Assembly: GCA_023055505.1 (NCBI GenBank)
Contig: JALIRH010000003.1
Span: 31,932,842 to 31,996,841 of the forward strand
Length of the DNA stretch: 64,000 nt
Source: Callipepla californica brunnescens
Lineage: Eukaryota; Chordata; Aves; Galliformes; Odontophoridae
Direction of reading: 5' to 3'
Under the pieces are notes generated by a model. The model ran no database searches. It saw only the letters and a list, made by a program, of their open reading frames with translations, and was not told the DNA's origin. Shown here in pieces: positions 49,411-62,700 of this stretch; position 1 is the stretch's first letter; every line of letters starts with the position of its first letter. Made by a program: the position numbers and the translations under genes.

Positions 49411-52400
49411 CACTTTGAAAGACAATGTATTGCCCTCAATATTTTGGCATTTTGGTTTCAGTTGAAGCATAATTAAACTTTACAAAAAAAATAAAGAATT
49501 TGAAAATAGAAATTTTATGCTTACAGTTTAGGAAAAAAGAAACCTGCATTTGTTTCTGAGTAAACCTGACCTTCCCTACACTTTCTGCACAGACAGTAGC
49601 AGTAGGTTTAGCCATCCCACTGCTGTAGCCACAAAGTGCTGAGAACTAGAAAAATCAGCACCCAACACTGTGTAAGCTTTTGATGCTACCTCTATGCGAC
49701 AGCTTACCAAGAACCCTACCCTGACATGTCACTAGCACAGTGCATGCCCCAGCTGGAGACAGAACATGCATAAAGCCCACTAGCAGAAGGACATTTCCAG
49801 GTCACTTTGCTGGCCCTCGGGCTGACTCTGCAACATGCCACCCTCACCAGGTTTATAGCACACCTGCAGCTTCCTCAAAGCATCTGCTGATACTCCTGAA
49901 AAAATGACATCCAATGTTGAATCCCTGGCTCCTTTGGAAAGAAGTACCCCTCAGAAATTCAGCCTTTGTAGCAAAAACAACAACAACAACAAAAAAGTCT
50001 TTTCTGCAATAGAAGCTGGATATCAGCAGGGAAACAGCTGCTGACTGCAGCTGGAGTTTGGGTTACAGACTGGAGAGAGGGACATGCAAGGCCAACCAAG
50101 GATTAATTAAATTTTAGCCTCACCTGGCAGCCCAATAGAAGGGCACCCACTAGACAGCCCTGGTCAGCACAAGGAGCATCCGGTGCCTGTGGTCCTGTTG
50201 TTGGAATGGCAATGAGCAGGGCCTGCTTGCTTTAGAGGATACATCTCTGGCACCTGGTGTACAGTGTGCCACTGACACCCCTGTAATGATCCCATAATTT
50301 CTTCTCCCCCTTCAGTGTTATTGTCCCAGTTTCCAAGAAGCAGACAGAAGGATCTGCTCTTCTAGAGCAAGATAATTTCTCCCAAGGAAAAAAATGACTG
50401 GAGACAGACGCGGGAAATTCTTCACTTGTCTATTCTTATTTACAGCATAGTTCCTGTTATTACCTTGAACCAAAATAGCACAAGAGCAAGGCTGCGGCCA
50501 AGTTTCCTTCACCTCTCCCTGGCAGCCTATCAAAGCCAACCCTGGCTGCTGTCTCCTCCTGTTCCCTCCCACAAAAGTGGGGCTGAAGCAGCCCCACGCC
50601 ATGCCCCCCCAGTCAGCTCAGGCCAAACAGCACTGACAGCTCCCAGTGAGCCCCATCTATGCCTCAGGCTGACAGCTGGTAGCAGAAGAGGCACCAGTGC
50701 TGGTGGCAACTGGACTGTCTCAACAGGTGCAAAGTGCCCCAACAGTCCTCTCCCAAGGGTGGTTGGGTTAAAACAGTCAAGGTTCATATTCCCCAGCAGA
50801 AGCCAGCTGTAATGATAACCCTGCCAAAATGTAACATGGATTTTACTGAAATCCTGGTACAGAGAATGCAGAAAAAAATAAAGATGTGTTGTCTCTGTGA
50901 GTAAAAGCCTCCATATCAAGAGGCATTCAGATTCCCAACAAGGTTATTCTATACCCGCAGGACAGAGGGGGAAGAGCAAGGAACAATGCCTGAGTTATGA
51001 GTTACTATCTTCTGGACGGGACAAAATCAAAGGCCAGTTTTATCTGCCTCTCCTTTAAGAAGCTGCTGGCTGTTTACACAGCAAGTCTGAGTTTTGGACA
51101 TCATCTTTAGAACCATTGTGTTTTATCTTTAGAAAAAAAAGGCAAAGTCAACTGCTTCTCAGTTCCTCCCCAGAAAGGACATACATGTAGGACAAGCTTT
51201 TCAAAGCTCCTCCAGGAATTAAGCACCCAGCTCCTGTTGACCATCAATGGGATGTGTTCACCCAAGTCCCTTGAGCTGCTCTGGAAATCTCATCCTTTGA
51301 TGTCATTTCAAAGGCTTCAAAGCTAAGCTTCATCTCTTTGAGACAGGAAGAACAGAAGGCGTGCGGGAATCTTAAAGCAGCTCACTGCAAAGCCTTCTTG
51401 CTTGTCCTACCAGGGTGTGGAGGATCCATGTGGGGCACGGGATGGCTCAGCACAAACATCACTTGTGCTCATCCCTGCCCCACGGCCAGGAAGGGAAGCA
51501 CAGGCAGCCTGCTGCTCTGCTTGCGGTCAGGGGCAGGACTAACTCTTCAAGCTCTTTCCTCCTTTGCACATCTCCCCACCCTCCTGTTCTCCCTGACACC
51601 AACCAGAAAACCTCCTCTGAAACATTTCAGCTGCAGAGATAGGAAACTGCTGCTACGAGCATTGTGAAAATATGCAGCTGGACAGGGTCCCCACAAATCC
51701 TCCTTGTAAGGGAAAGAATTATCACTGTACCTTGTTGAGGATCAGAGAACGCAGCGTTCAGCCACTCTCTCTTATAAGGAGATGCTGGGTTTTAATACAC
51801 GCAAACTGTAAAGTTTTTTCCTGTGATTATGGTATCCATAGCAGTGGATTCTCTGAAGTCTAGTAAGATGTGCTCATTTTGCTCAGTATTACAACAATGC
51901 ATTTAAAGTCAGCCCTCAGACCGTGAGAACCATATAAATCCACAGGGGAAAAGAAAAAAAAATAAAAACCACTGTTGAACAGTTCCACTACTCACTGAGC
52001 ACCTTCTTCCCTCCAAAACAGACCAGACAACCACAATGAAAAGTTGTGCTGCGCAGTTTGCCTGGGGACAGAAGAGCATATTAAAATGTACCAGCTTTAA
52101 TTGCTACAAGAAGTGCTATGGGCTAAACCAGAACACCACGACAGCATCTCCTTTTCTCCCCTTGGAAATAACTATTCATCCTATTCGCTACCTATCTGAC
52201 TTTAAAGAGGCAAAAGTCACCCGTGAGAAGCTCTGGGTACCCCAAACACATAACTAACATCAGAACTGTTCCCCAGCCAGGTGCAGTGCTCTGTCTGGGG
52301 CAGACAATCCACCCCAGGGACAGGCTCACAAAGGCTGCCTGGAGCCCACCCCCTGACCTGCCCCTCCTTTCCACTCAGCTCAGTGATGTCATTTTTGTAA

Positions 52401-53040
52401 AGCACAGAGCAGGCGCCTGGTTCTGTTTTGAGCACTGTATCACCGCCGCACTGATAAGGATGATTTATTCTGATTACAGTACTCAGGCACTGTAGTCAAG
52501 CAGGCAGCCCCGATGCAGGGCAAAACAAGAACCAGTGAAGGTCATCTCCTCCCCATGAACTTGCAGTCTGGGAGAGAGCTTGCACAAATACCTTCGAAAT
52601 GTAAATACCATCCTACAGCTTACTAACGACCTCCATGAATCAAGAGGGGGCCCTTGTTTACCTCATGAAAACCTCCTGAAATAGTACAGCAAACAGAAGC
52701 ACCGATTGTATCTCCAGGGCTTGTTGGTGCTTTGCTGTCCCCATGGCCCCACTCTGCTCCCCTTCTTCTTCCTCCGTCCCTCAGGGCTACCAGCTTCTGT
52801 GCTTCCCTGTGTCACAGGAAGGAGTGAAAAAAGCCTGCATGGGAACCTCAGGGAGGCAGGGACCAGGTTGTGTCTCTGCCTTCCATTGCTTCCATGCAGC
52901 GCATTTCACACGGAACACAGCTGCCACCACTCCCCAGAGCAGGGACACTGGTGCCCCACGGGCCAGGACCAGTGCTTCCCTCCTGCTGTGGGGTTCTGCC
53001 CTGATGCCTTCACCTAACATGTTCTCCTTCTGCCCAGAAA
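49410..53040. other. Unique non-coding sequence with small CAA repeat
   Basis: A short (CAA)n run with flanking A lies at 49977-49990. No exon or repeat family is recognised otherwise. Frames up to 129 codons are unconvincing. Confidence 0.45.
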
Positions 53041-53246
53041 CTCTGCTGGAGGCAATGGGAAAAGTCAAATTCCTCTTGGAACAGGCTGCCCTGGGAGCCC
53101 GTGGCAGTCACCATCCCAAAGTTGTTTAAAAAAAAAAAAAAAAAATTGATATGGCATTGAGGGCCATGGTCTAGAGCAGGCACAGTTTGACAGTTGGACC
53201 AGGTGATCTTAGTGCTCTATCCAACCATCATGAGTCTACGATTCTC
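53041..53246 (+). mobile_element. CR1 LINE 3'-end copy with internal A18
   Basis: The CR1 3' region is clear. 'cttggaacaggctgccctggga' (53076-53097) is followed by 'gtggcagtcaccatccc' (53101-53117) and 'gttgtttaaa' running into 18 A (53128-53145). Next comes 'gatatggcattgagggccatggtctag', then 'acagttggaccaggtgatctta' and a terminal 'atgagtctacgattct'. It is younger-looking than the other CR1 relics. Plus orientation, 5'-truncated, non-coding. Confidence 0.9.
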
Positions 53247-54429
53247 AGGGCAGGAAGGCAGGTGAACACAGGCTCTGCTCGCACACAGCTTTATGGAACA
53301 CATCATCCTTCATGACGTAGGAGAGCCGGCTGACATTTCTCAGCTGACACTTGAAAAAAATTCAGCTAGAAGTTGTCTTCTAAAACCTTCTAGATGGAAC
53401 ACAATGGTGCCATCCTCCCCTCACTAGACTTTTTTTTCCATCCCTCCTTAGACATCTTTTTAATCCGAGTCAGGGATCTCAAACATCACCAAAATCCAGG
53501 AGGGTGGAGGATGATTTGGGTCCCCATAGGAACAAGCACGGGGTCAGAGAAGGGAGTCCCACATGGCCAGAGCACGGCAGAGAGGATGGAGGCAGCAAGG
53601 CAGTGAAGCTCCAGAGCGCATACAGCAAGTATGGACACCTCAGCAGGGGCAGTCCTTTGCCTTCATCCCAGACCTTGCTCTGGAACTCTGCTCAGAGCTG
53701 CAGAAACCAAAGGTGTGAGAAGCAAAGGAGGCCCAGTAGGAAAAGAAGCTGCAGCTCCAGGGGAAGGCAATCAAAAAGGACTAATGGAAGTAGCAGCACA
53801 CAGGTCTCTTGGCATGCATCATAATGGCACACTGGATGAGTCCAAGCAGCAGAAATTTGCTGATTCGGCAGTGGAGATTCTGGAACAATGGCAGCTGAAT
53901 TTTTGCTAAGCCTCTGTCAATTTATCCCTGTAACTGAACAGACATGTTAGCAAGCTGTCACATTTCCAGCCTGACAAGTGGGTTTGAGGCATCTCATCCC
54001 TTCAGCTGCTTGCCGCTGGCTCACACTCCCTCAGGTACAGATATTTTTCTCCCAGCAGAGCACTCCCCTCCTCCTCTCCAGCCCAGCTGGCTGTGCAGCA
54101 TCACACTGCAGAAACCCTTATGCAGCACCAGGAGAGAACAGCTGGGGAAGGGTTGCCGCATCACAAGTCCTATTCCACACAGGCTATAGTCTGATATCAT
54201 CAGTTCTCAGTATCTGGGGGTACTGAGGGCAAAGAAGGAATAGTAAAAGAAATAATACAAATGTATAAATAAACCTGCTGGAATGTAGTGCTTTCCTACC
54301 TTTAAAAAAAAAAATCACACTGAAGACATAGTATGATGTTATAAATAATCATTGTGCAGCATCCTTTATCATGTCTCTGAAAGAGCTTTGCCTTTTTTTT
54401 TTAATTTTAAAGCACAGCACATTTAATCT
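53247..54429. other. Unique non-coding sequence
   Basis: No features beyond chance frames; A11 at 54304-54314 and T10 at 54393-54402. Confidence 0.45.
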
Positions 54430-54650
54430 GCAACTCAGATAACACACCCACAGATAATCAAGAGGTGACTGTGAAAAAAAAATCCTATTTTGAATGACAG
54501 CTTTAAAAGTTCACACGTATTTCTTATGACAAATCCCCTAATTATCACTTCCATCAGCAGACTGATAACATGTATTCCGGGCACCACTGAGCAGGAGGAA
54601 AAACCCAAGCAGGAAGCACCACAGGCTTATCGCCAAAATGATAAAAAGCC
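54430..54650. promoter_or_regulatory. GATA-site cluster, candidate enhancer
   Basis: Five WGATAA matches fall in about 210 bases: AGATAA at 54437-54442 and 54452-54457, TTATCA (reverse strand TGATAA) at 54542-54547, and TGATAA at 54563-54568 and 54639-54644. A CTTATCG lies between. Random sequence would give roughly one match or fewer at this length. GATA factors bind WGATAR, and clusters mark many erythroid, cardiac and endodermal enhancers. The function is inferred. Confidence 0.33.
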
Positions 54651-57600
54651 CAAATTCTAAGCAGCACTACAAAAGGCAAGTGGTCAGCTCGGACAAGGAT
54701 GGGATTTTTAACTTAACATCCAGACTGCCTAATGCTAGCAGTGCTGTATAACAGAGTTTACAGAAGCAGCCCTAGCATTTCTTGGCCACAACCTCAGGAC
54801 AGCAACAGTCAGGGAAGGAGCAGAGCAGCTCCTTCACAGCTCAGCACCAACCATGGGCAGCAAAACTCAGCCTAAGTTCACCCTGGCAGCTTTTGTTGGC
54901 CCAGAGACATGCATGAAGACGGTCCTAGAAGAAGAGCAAACCACATTTTCCAGCTCATTCTGTGACAAGTGGCCTGCTTCATGCAGTGTGCAGGTAATGG
55001 CGGTAGCAGCTGCTCCCCAGAAGTGGAGCTGACTTGCTGAGACTGTTCAAGTTTCAGTAGTGCTCAGTCTAGCCAGTCATTAACCCACAGCCACTCAAAA
55101 AAATTCAGATCCAGATCTGATGAAGATTTCAGATACATCTATGTTTCACCCTGTATAGCAACATGGGACTCGGCACTGCCCATTACAAACACAGTGGCCT
55201 CCAAAACAGTGTTCTACCCAAGACTGGATTTCTAGCTCTTCCTTCAGCGCAGTTCATTTATTTACCCGTAGGCTAGTCAGAGCATCTGCTCCACAAAGGG
55301 ATGGAGGGGCCCATTCAGATCGGTTATGATTCAGCCTGACTCTTCTTTGGCTAAGGAAAAAGAAAGCATCATCTGGAACCCTTACCACCTTGTCATGGAC
55401 TGGTACCATTCCTGCCTTGACTGCAGCTAACAGTGCTAAAGCCCATCTAAACACCCAATCCCCCCTTCACTTCAGATCTAATCCTGAAAGATCACAGCTG
55501 TTAGCACAAAGCTCTGCCAAAGCAGTTTCTCACTAGTAGAAGAGCCCCGGTTTGGACACACGTCCCCAGATTACATCTCCAAGGGAGAGGCCCAGGGGCG
55601 GCCATCCAACCAGCACAGCCTGAGCTCACCCCTGGCTGTGTGCCGGTGATTCACCAAGGCTGAAAGCTGCTCTCTGGGGCTAGTCCCTTGCTCTGGCAGC
55701 TCTACCAACACTAGCAGTAGGTGCTCACACAAGTTCCAGTGGCCCATGGAACACGAAAAGCGCCAGAGATGGACACCAGCCAGCAGGGGAACATGGAGGA
55801 GTCAGATTTCAGAGGCCATGCTAAAAATGCTATTTTTGTCCCTGTGTTTCATAAGGGAGGCTCAAACTCAAAAGTGTGGTGTTTTTCTTCCTCCTCCTCG
55901 AGTCACTGGGATCACTTTCAATAAGCCATGTGTTAGCATCCACAAAGGCGGGGCAACTTTTCAGCTCCTGCTTCTGGCAGGAGGAAGTGAGCAGAGCGGG
56001 TGCAGCAAGGCAGCGTGACAGCTGAAACCGCTCCCAAGGCATTAACTTTCCAGAGGTGCTGCCATCACTGCAGATGTTACCAAGCTGCCCTAGGGCTGTA
56101 AAACAGTGACAGTGACTCAGGCCTGCCAGCTGACCCATGCACACTGCTTGAGTGTCTCTCTGAGGAGCACAGCACAGAGGCACTGAGCAGACACAAGGGG
56201 GCCCCAACTTAAAAGCCCCCATTTCCACACTTTCAAGCACTGGCTGAAGCTGGCTCCATCACGAGGGCACCCAAATACTCAAAAGTTCCAAAGGTCTCAG
56301 CCTGCCAAGGACCCACTTGAGCAAATTATGATTTGGAGGCAAAATATTTACCTAGCAGAGTGGGTAAAGTACAGCAAGTTTTGTGAAATACACTGCATAA
56401 CTCCATATGGGGATACCATGTACCTGGAAAGCTCTCCAGTGTGCTTGTGACAGAGGCCTATAGAAAATCATAAAATGGAGGGACCTGCTAACCAAGCACC
56501 AGCAAGATTTTATGGACACCAAGACAAGAAGGAAAGGCTGCTTCTTGCAGCAGTTCATTTACTTTTCCTCTACATGGCAATGCCTTTCTTGTTTTGGAGA
56601 TCAGTTTGCTTTTGCCAGATGGAATCAAAGTTACCACTGTGAATTCAGCTTTTTTTCTTGTTTCTTGGAAAGCACCAGTCAGTACCATGTCAAGAAAAAC
56701 AAACAGAGAGGTTTGCTCAGGATCTATTTAAAGCACTTCAGCAGTGGTAGCTCCAATAACAACCCCAGGGCCAGCACTGATGCTTATGACAGAACTGGGG
56801 CTACTGTGTACAAGAAGGGCAAGATCATTGCAGAGCACATGCTGTCTGGTGGGCTTTCACACTAAGCCAGTTTTTACATCTTCCTCTTTTGCCAAAGAGG
56901 TCAAAGTCATGGTCAAAAACTTTGCAGTGTGAGACAAGTACTTCAGAAAGTGTCAGATCCAAAAGGAAAAGTCTCAGCATTTCTCCAGCATCCAGGAAAG
57001 AATCTACCAAGCAGTCTAACAAGAAAAAGTAAAAGTCCCTGCAAGCAGACCATGCTGGCTTAGCTCCATTCACTGAGCAGTCAGGGAAACAGTCCCAAAA
57101 TGGTGCAGAGGATGCCTAGGCTGAAAAGCTCAGCCTTGGTGTTGCACAATCCAAGCAGAAGGGCTCAGCTCCAGCATCCAAAGGGCTGCTATTCGCAGTC
57201 AGTGGCTATATAGTAGAAGCTTTGAAGCTCAACTGCTACAAGCTGATACATAGTTCACTAACATCATCCTCAGCGCCATGAGCAGAAATCAGCCAGGAGG
57301 GGTCATGATGAGCCTGGGAGCTTGCAGAGGACCCTGTCCCACCTTCACATACCTTGTCTGGAAAGCACAGGTAACCGCACACCTGAGAGCCTTGCCCCAG
57401 CAAGTGCTGCTAACACCTCCTTAACTACAGGAGTATTAGAAGGCTAATGTCATTACCATCTGTAAAACACTAATGCTCTCTGTGTGGAGTATTATTAAAG
57501 AGCTGTGCAAAGCAAAGCCAACCTTCATTTCTCTTAATATAGGGTATTTTGCTAGTATCTACTCTCAGGTACTGGTAACAGCTATGCTTGTAACAGGGTA

Positions 57601-58201
57601 TTTGCTACCACCTCAGCCTGCTGGGGGGATGCTTACCATAGCTCTAAAAGAATCTCAAAAAAAACTCCTCCATGGGGAATCTGGTGCTGCCCCACTTACA
57701 AGCATGTCAGTGCTCACCTCTTTCCTCCACAGCCCTTTTCTGTAAAAGAGACATTCATAACCCTGAGCTCCTTAGCAGTGGACCTAATCCAGCAAGTATC
57801 CAAGACATGCAGGAAAAGAGAATTTCATAGCATTGGAATTTTTCCATGCCAGCACTTTTTCATCCGAAGATAAATAGCTTTTACTTACAGGGCTAAAGGC
57901 TCTATTATTTTCAAAATACTTCTCAGCTTCAAAGCAGCAATGGAAATTGGCTGTGCACCTGGCTGGCTGATCCAGCCTGGATTCAGACAAACAGCAAAAA
58001 GCACCTTTCTACTCCACAGTAGTGAGCAGTAGTTTACCAGGCCACAGTTGAGCAGGCAGGAGGGCTGATGTACAAAGGCTAGCACATAGTTAATCAGAGG
58101 GTGCACAAGCAGGGCTTAAGTAAATGGCAGGAGAGGAAAAAGTTAGGAGGAAGCACCCTGCTTGGAAGAGCTGGGGACTGAGTTTGTATTCCCACACAAG
58201 G
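54651..58201. other. Unique non-coding sequence
   Basis: No exon, retrogene or repeat family is supported. I examined 56470-57060 as a possible retrocopy because of lysine-rich reading, but found no protein match I could defend. A short 'atagaaaatcataaaatgga' phrase near 56459 might be a trace of an antisense CR1 end. Confidence 0.4.
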
Positions 58202-58215
58202 ATGCATATATGCAT
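58202..58215. promoter_or_regulatory. 14-bp perfect palindrome, POU-dimer-like
   Basis: ATGCATATATGCAT reads the same on both strands. It equals two ATGCAT half-sites separated by two bases and resembles spaced variants of the POU MORE dimer element (ATGCATATGCAT). Occupancy cannot be judged from sequence. Confidence 0.35.
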
Positions 58216-59536
58216 GCCAAGCAACTCACCTAAAGGCCATGCAAGAGCAGAGGGCAGCCTCAAGTCTCTGCAGTGCTGGGGCCAACCAGTGCTGTCTGTG
58301 AAGTCTTAGGGGCTCCTGGAGCTACCCATGCCTTCCCCAGGCCCTTGCTGTGATATGCAGCAGGAGGAGCCAGCAGGCCTGTGCCTGGCAGGCAGGTTTC
58401 CACTACATGGATTAGCACAGTGCTCTGCTTTGGTGACCCCTTCCAGAACCTGCACTCCTGGGGCACTCTGCTCCCCACCTCCATCATTCTAGGCCTACTG
58501 GCAGCTGCACCACTTGCAGGAGCTTGTGCAATGCCTGGCCATGCTACACTTGACCCCAGCCAGGGTTGCTGCTCTCGCTCTTGAGAGCCACAGTCATAAA
58601 AAGAGAAGGGATTTGCTGGCCAAGGAGCAGCTCAGCCACGCTGACGCAGCACAGGCTCCTGAGGTCAATGGTTGCAGCTCTGTGCCGGGGGAGGACACGC
58701 AATGCCTAATGTGGAAATGTTTGTATTTGGTGCAATATATAGTTACATCCAGCCACTAGCAGCTGCAGAGGCTGTTTACTGTAGCACACAGTCCCAGGCC
58801 TATTAGCTCCATGCCTGACAGGGACCAGACTCAGAGGAGAATGACTGTGAAGCCGGACATTGTATTTCATATCTCTGCCAAGATCCCAACAATACTTTTC
58901 CTGACAAATCTGGCACAGAAATAATCATTTAAAGAGCTGAAAATCATAACATCCACAGCCTATCCCTCAGCCAGAAGGGGAGTTTTACAGGGCTCACAGC
59001 CTAATCTTCCACAGCCCCAGTGCTTCCCTCCTTTCACAAACAGCTGGCAATTCATTTCCTGAAGGCCTGTATGTAAGCACTCAATGGGGACACAGCACCT
59101 CCACAGCCTCACTCAGTTGCCTGCACACATTCTGTGCATAGGATGCCATCTTCTGCACAGTATCCTATTCAGGAGTGCCTGAGACCCAGGGAAGACTTCT
59201 ACCCCATCCCAGAGCACAGATTCTCGCAATGGGGGAAGGACTGGCTGCAGCATCACAGCACACATCCACACAGCACTCCACAAACCAGCTGCTAGGTTAA
59301 AAAGCAAGAGCACTGCTAATTAGCCATTTTCTGGGGACCCAGAGAACTCTATCTTCTTGGCTAGGAGAATCCAGTATCAACACTGGGAACCACAAAGCTC
59401 TGCTGGTTCACATAGTCCCTGACCTTGGCTAGCAGATAAAGCTGTGCAGTCTGATTTTGTTTTGCAGGTACCAGGTGTTGTTGAAGGTCAGTACTGAGGA
59501 CAGGGCTCTCCCACAGTCAGGAGAAGGTTACAGAGA
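58216..59536. other. Unique non-coding sequence with MARE-like site
   Basis: CGCTGACGCAGCA at 58639-58651 is a two-mismatch match to the MAF recognition element (TGCTGA-C/G-TCAGCA). Nothing else is recognised. Confidence 0.35.
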
Positions 59537-59760
59537 TTTTTTTTTTTTTTTAATGCAACATAAGCTTGTCGATGATTAACAATTTTCTTTCAGTTAACTG
59601 CAAAGTTAATAGTTATTCAAAGCGTTCTATTGTAATGGGAGTGGAGATGGGGAGACGTACTGCATTAACCATTAATCTTGGGCTGCGCTAGAAGAATTAA
59701 AATGGGCTATGGCACATAAGTATGATTAATTCTGCTTGCAAAGGGAGAAGGTGTCGGTGT
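59537..59760. promoter_or_regulatory. AT-rich homeodomain/HNF1-like block
   Basis: Following a 15-base T run there is a dense series of ATTA/TTAA sites. They are GATTAAC (59575-59581), GTTAAC (59594-59599), GTTAATAGTTAT (59605-59616), ATTAACCATTAATC (59665-59678) and GATTAATTC (59724-59732). GTTAAT and ATTAAC are HNF1 half-sites and TAAT is the homeodomain core. The block is bounded by ordinary GC-moderate sequence and carries no transposon signature. It is the best enhancer-like candidate in the right half of the window. Confidence 0.35.
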
Positions 59761-62700
59761 GTGCTTTGGGTGGGAGCATTCCCTCCTGACAGCAGACTGC
59801 CAGGCACAGGTGAGGATGTGCCACTGGGCAGGCTGTCCTCCACATGCAGTGCTGTGCTTTCAGCTGCCTTCTAGCTCAAAAAGTATTCCTGATTTCAAAC
59901 TCAAATTGTTAATTCTCACTTCTCTCCAAGATCTCTAAACTTTAAGGAACAGGTGAGGTTTTTTTTCAGGTGTTATTTTCAGGTTTTTTGTTTGTTTTTT
60001 AAGTTGCAAATTGGAAAAGAGAGAAGAGCCAAACTACGTAATTTGAGACTGAGAAAGAGAGCTGCCTTCAAGGAAGTAGCTCCCCACCTGTACCACTTCA
60101 TTGTGTGGGTTTAGGGTGAAGAAAAGAGGGTTTCCCCAAAAAGCTAGGACTCCATAATCCCCTCTTGCCTTGCCACTGCTGCTGTGCAGTTCCCCTGCCC
60201 AGAGCTCACCAGTATCCTCCACCCTCACCTTGTGCCAAAACTGCTTTTCCATAACACTGCAGTCCTGCTGACACACACCAGCCCACTGAAGAAGGCATAG
60301 AGGCTCACAGAGTTTGATGCCATCAGATTTATCTTTTGCTCACCAGTACACCTTCAGAGACCAAGAAGAGCATCAGAGGCCGGCCCAAGAGGCATGGCTT
60401 TGTACTCTCCGTCCCGCAGAGCATGGATGTTTGGCTCTGAGTTTTGATTTCTGCCATGGGAGGAACAGAAGACAGCTGCAAGATCTGAGGCTGGATTTAT
60501 CTTCCTCTTTTCTCCTTCTCCCTTCCACTCCTCCCCCCACCCGCCTGCCAAAAGCCCCCCTTCCTGCTCCTACCAGGAACTTTGACCCTGGCCACACTGC
60601 AGGCCTGAATGACTGGATTCCTGAGGATGAATCACAGCCCTCTGGAAGCCAAATCCCTCCTCCAGCTCAGCTGTACCTACGCACTGCCTGCACAGTTGTT
60701 TTTCTTCAGTCAGAGTTTCCTTGTCCCAGACAGAAGTGGAAGTGTTAAGCTACTATGAGTGGCTGCTTGTTTTTATGAATACTATCTCAGCAATGGGTGC
60801 TTCTGTGAAACACACTACGTCTCCAGTTGTTTAACTCATCACACATTTCCTAATGTTTTCTGCATTCATTTGAAGGCGATGCATTCCTTACAAGAGAAAT
60901 GGGCCAGTGCACAAGAAAACACTTCCCTCCCTTCCTGCTCACAGCCCTCTTCACAACACACCAATCAACAGATGTGCTACCAGAGAGGTGCAGCTCTGCA
61001 ATCCAACAGTGCAGCAGAGTGAGCACACATCACTTCTTCCAGTAGCCACAGGGCACAGCACAAGGAAGGCCTGCTCCTGCAGCCCATGCTCAGCAATAGG
61101 ATGCCCCAGGCATCCTATCAAAACACAGGGAGGAAGGGGAGAGGTTAACAGGGCAGGATGAAATGTCCCACCCTGCCCCATTCATAGAAAGGCAGGTAAC
61201 AGCAACCTGCAAAAGCCAGGGCTGCAGGGACAGCTGAAAGTATTTGCCTTTGAGAAAGAGTTAAGAGAAATTAAATCATAAACAAAGACATATTTTATGG
61301 CGTATCTATAATGGCACTGTAAATACTAGGCTTTAGGGAGCAGTTGATCTACAACTTAGCTACCCTACCCCAAGATAACCGAGAGCAGCAGCCAATGGGT
61401 TCCATTCTTCCAAACACCTCCACACACACCCCTGCCCCAAATCTATCCCTGCACAACCATCAGCAAAGGTTGACCCACAAAAGTCTTCAGAATAAGTCTT
61501 TCATACTGGTACATGCATTCCACATTCACAGACCTAGCTGCAGTCCATCTGGAGGTCCACCACTACCACAACAGCACACCACAACATGCAGCATCACACC
61601 CAGGTGGCCTCATGACAGCACTCAGCCCAGCCATGGGACCAAACTAACAGGGCCCTATAAAAACAGAGCTCCCACATGAAAGGTTCCAGCAACAACCAAA
61701 CATCTGGGAGAAAGCACATTCTGGAGGAGACTAGAATCAGAAACAGGCTTAAAGGTGTCAAATCCTATCTGGTTGACAGCATAAGCAAGAGCCCAGGCTG
61801 CTTTCTTGGAGATGCAGGTATTAACACTTCCTCTGCATATGTGTAGAAAGCATCTGGACATGGTATCTGAAGGGGCAATGTGTAAGACCATGCCACAACC
61901 AGAAGAAAAGGAAAAAGCTCCAAAAACAAGTATATTGTGAATTATGGCAAAGTCACACTGAGGCTGAGGCACTGACCCCAATCTGAATCATTAACTATAA
62001 AGCCCAGTCATGCTACATTTGCATCTTTTTCCCACTTACCAATCCTGCCACTTCCATTTACTGGCAGAAATTGCATGAGAAGCCATAAATTTACTGAAAG
62101 TGAAGGTACAGCAGTAATAACAAGTCATCATGCTCAAAACAGCTGCATGCAAAGCTTCCCTCCAGCTCCCACACACTGAGCAGAGTACCCACCACCCCCA
62201 TATCAGGATGCATCCATGCATACATGAAATTTATTTTCTCACCCCACGGCAGGCAGCTGCTTCTACCTAGGTATCCCCCATAGCCTCCAGCCTCCCCAGA
62301 CTGGCTTTCTCTTCCCTGTTCTGCGATCTCACATCAAGATGCATGCAGCTACCATGCACAGAGCCCCTACTCCCATTCCCACAGTCCAAATCCCAGAGTT
62401 GGTGGGCTACTGGGGTGAGAAGACTAGGTCACACATGGGGCCATGCTTCCCCACAGCAGCCCTGAGGCAGCTACCTGCCTGCACAGTGAGGCCCCAGTGC
62501 CACTCACTGCACCTGCTCAGCGGTGTTACCAGCCTCTAAGGCTGCAAAACTGGCAGTCTGCTAAAAGCATGAGTCACGCAGAAAGTCTCACATCCTTCTC
62601 CAGTTCAAAGTGTTTCCTAGAACTGCTCTGTGAGGCCTTGAAGACTCGACTGTTTACTGAAATTAAAAATTCCCCTCCTGCTCTTGCACAGCACTGCCTG

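Noticed and set aside
55770..55800. CTCF-like motif 'ccagcaggggaac'
   Set aside because: Matches only the core and lacks the terminal GGC/GCR part. Similar partial matches occur several times by chance.
56470..57060. Possible retroposed gene copy
   Set aside because: Lysine-rich readings ending in 'aacaagaaaaag' suggested a ribosomal or histone-like retrocopy, but no protein could be matched in any frame and there is no poly-A tail.
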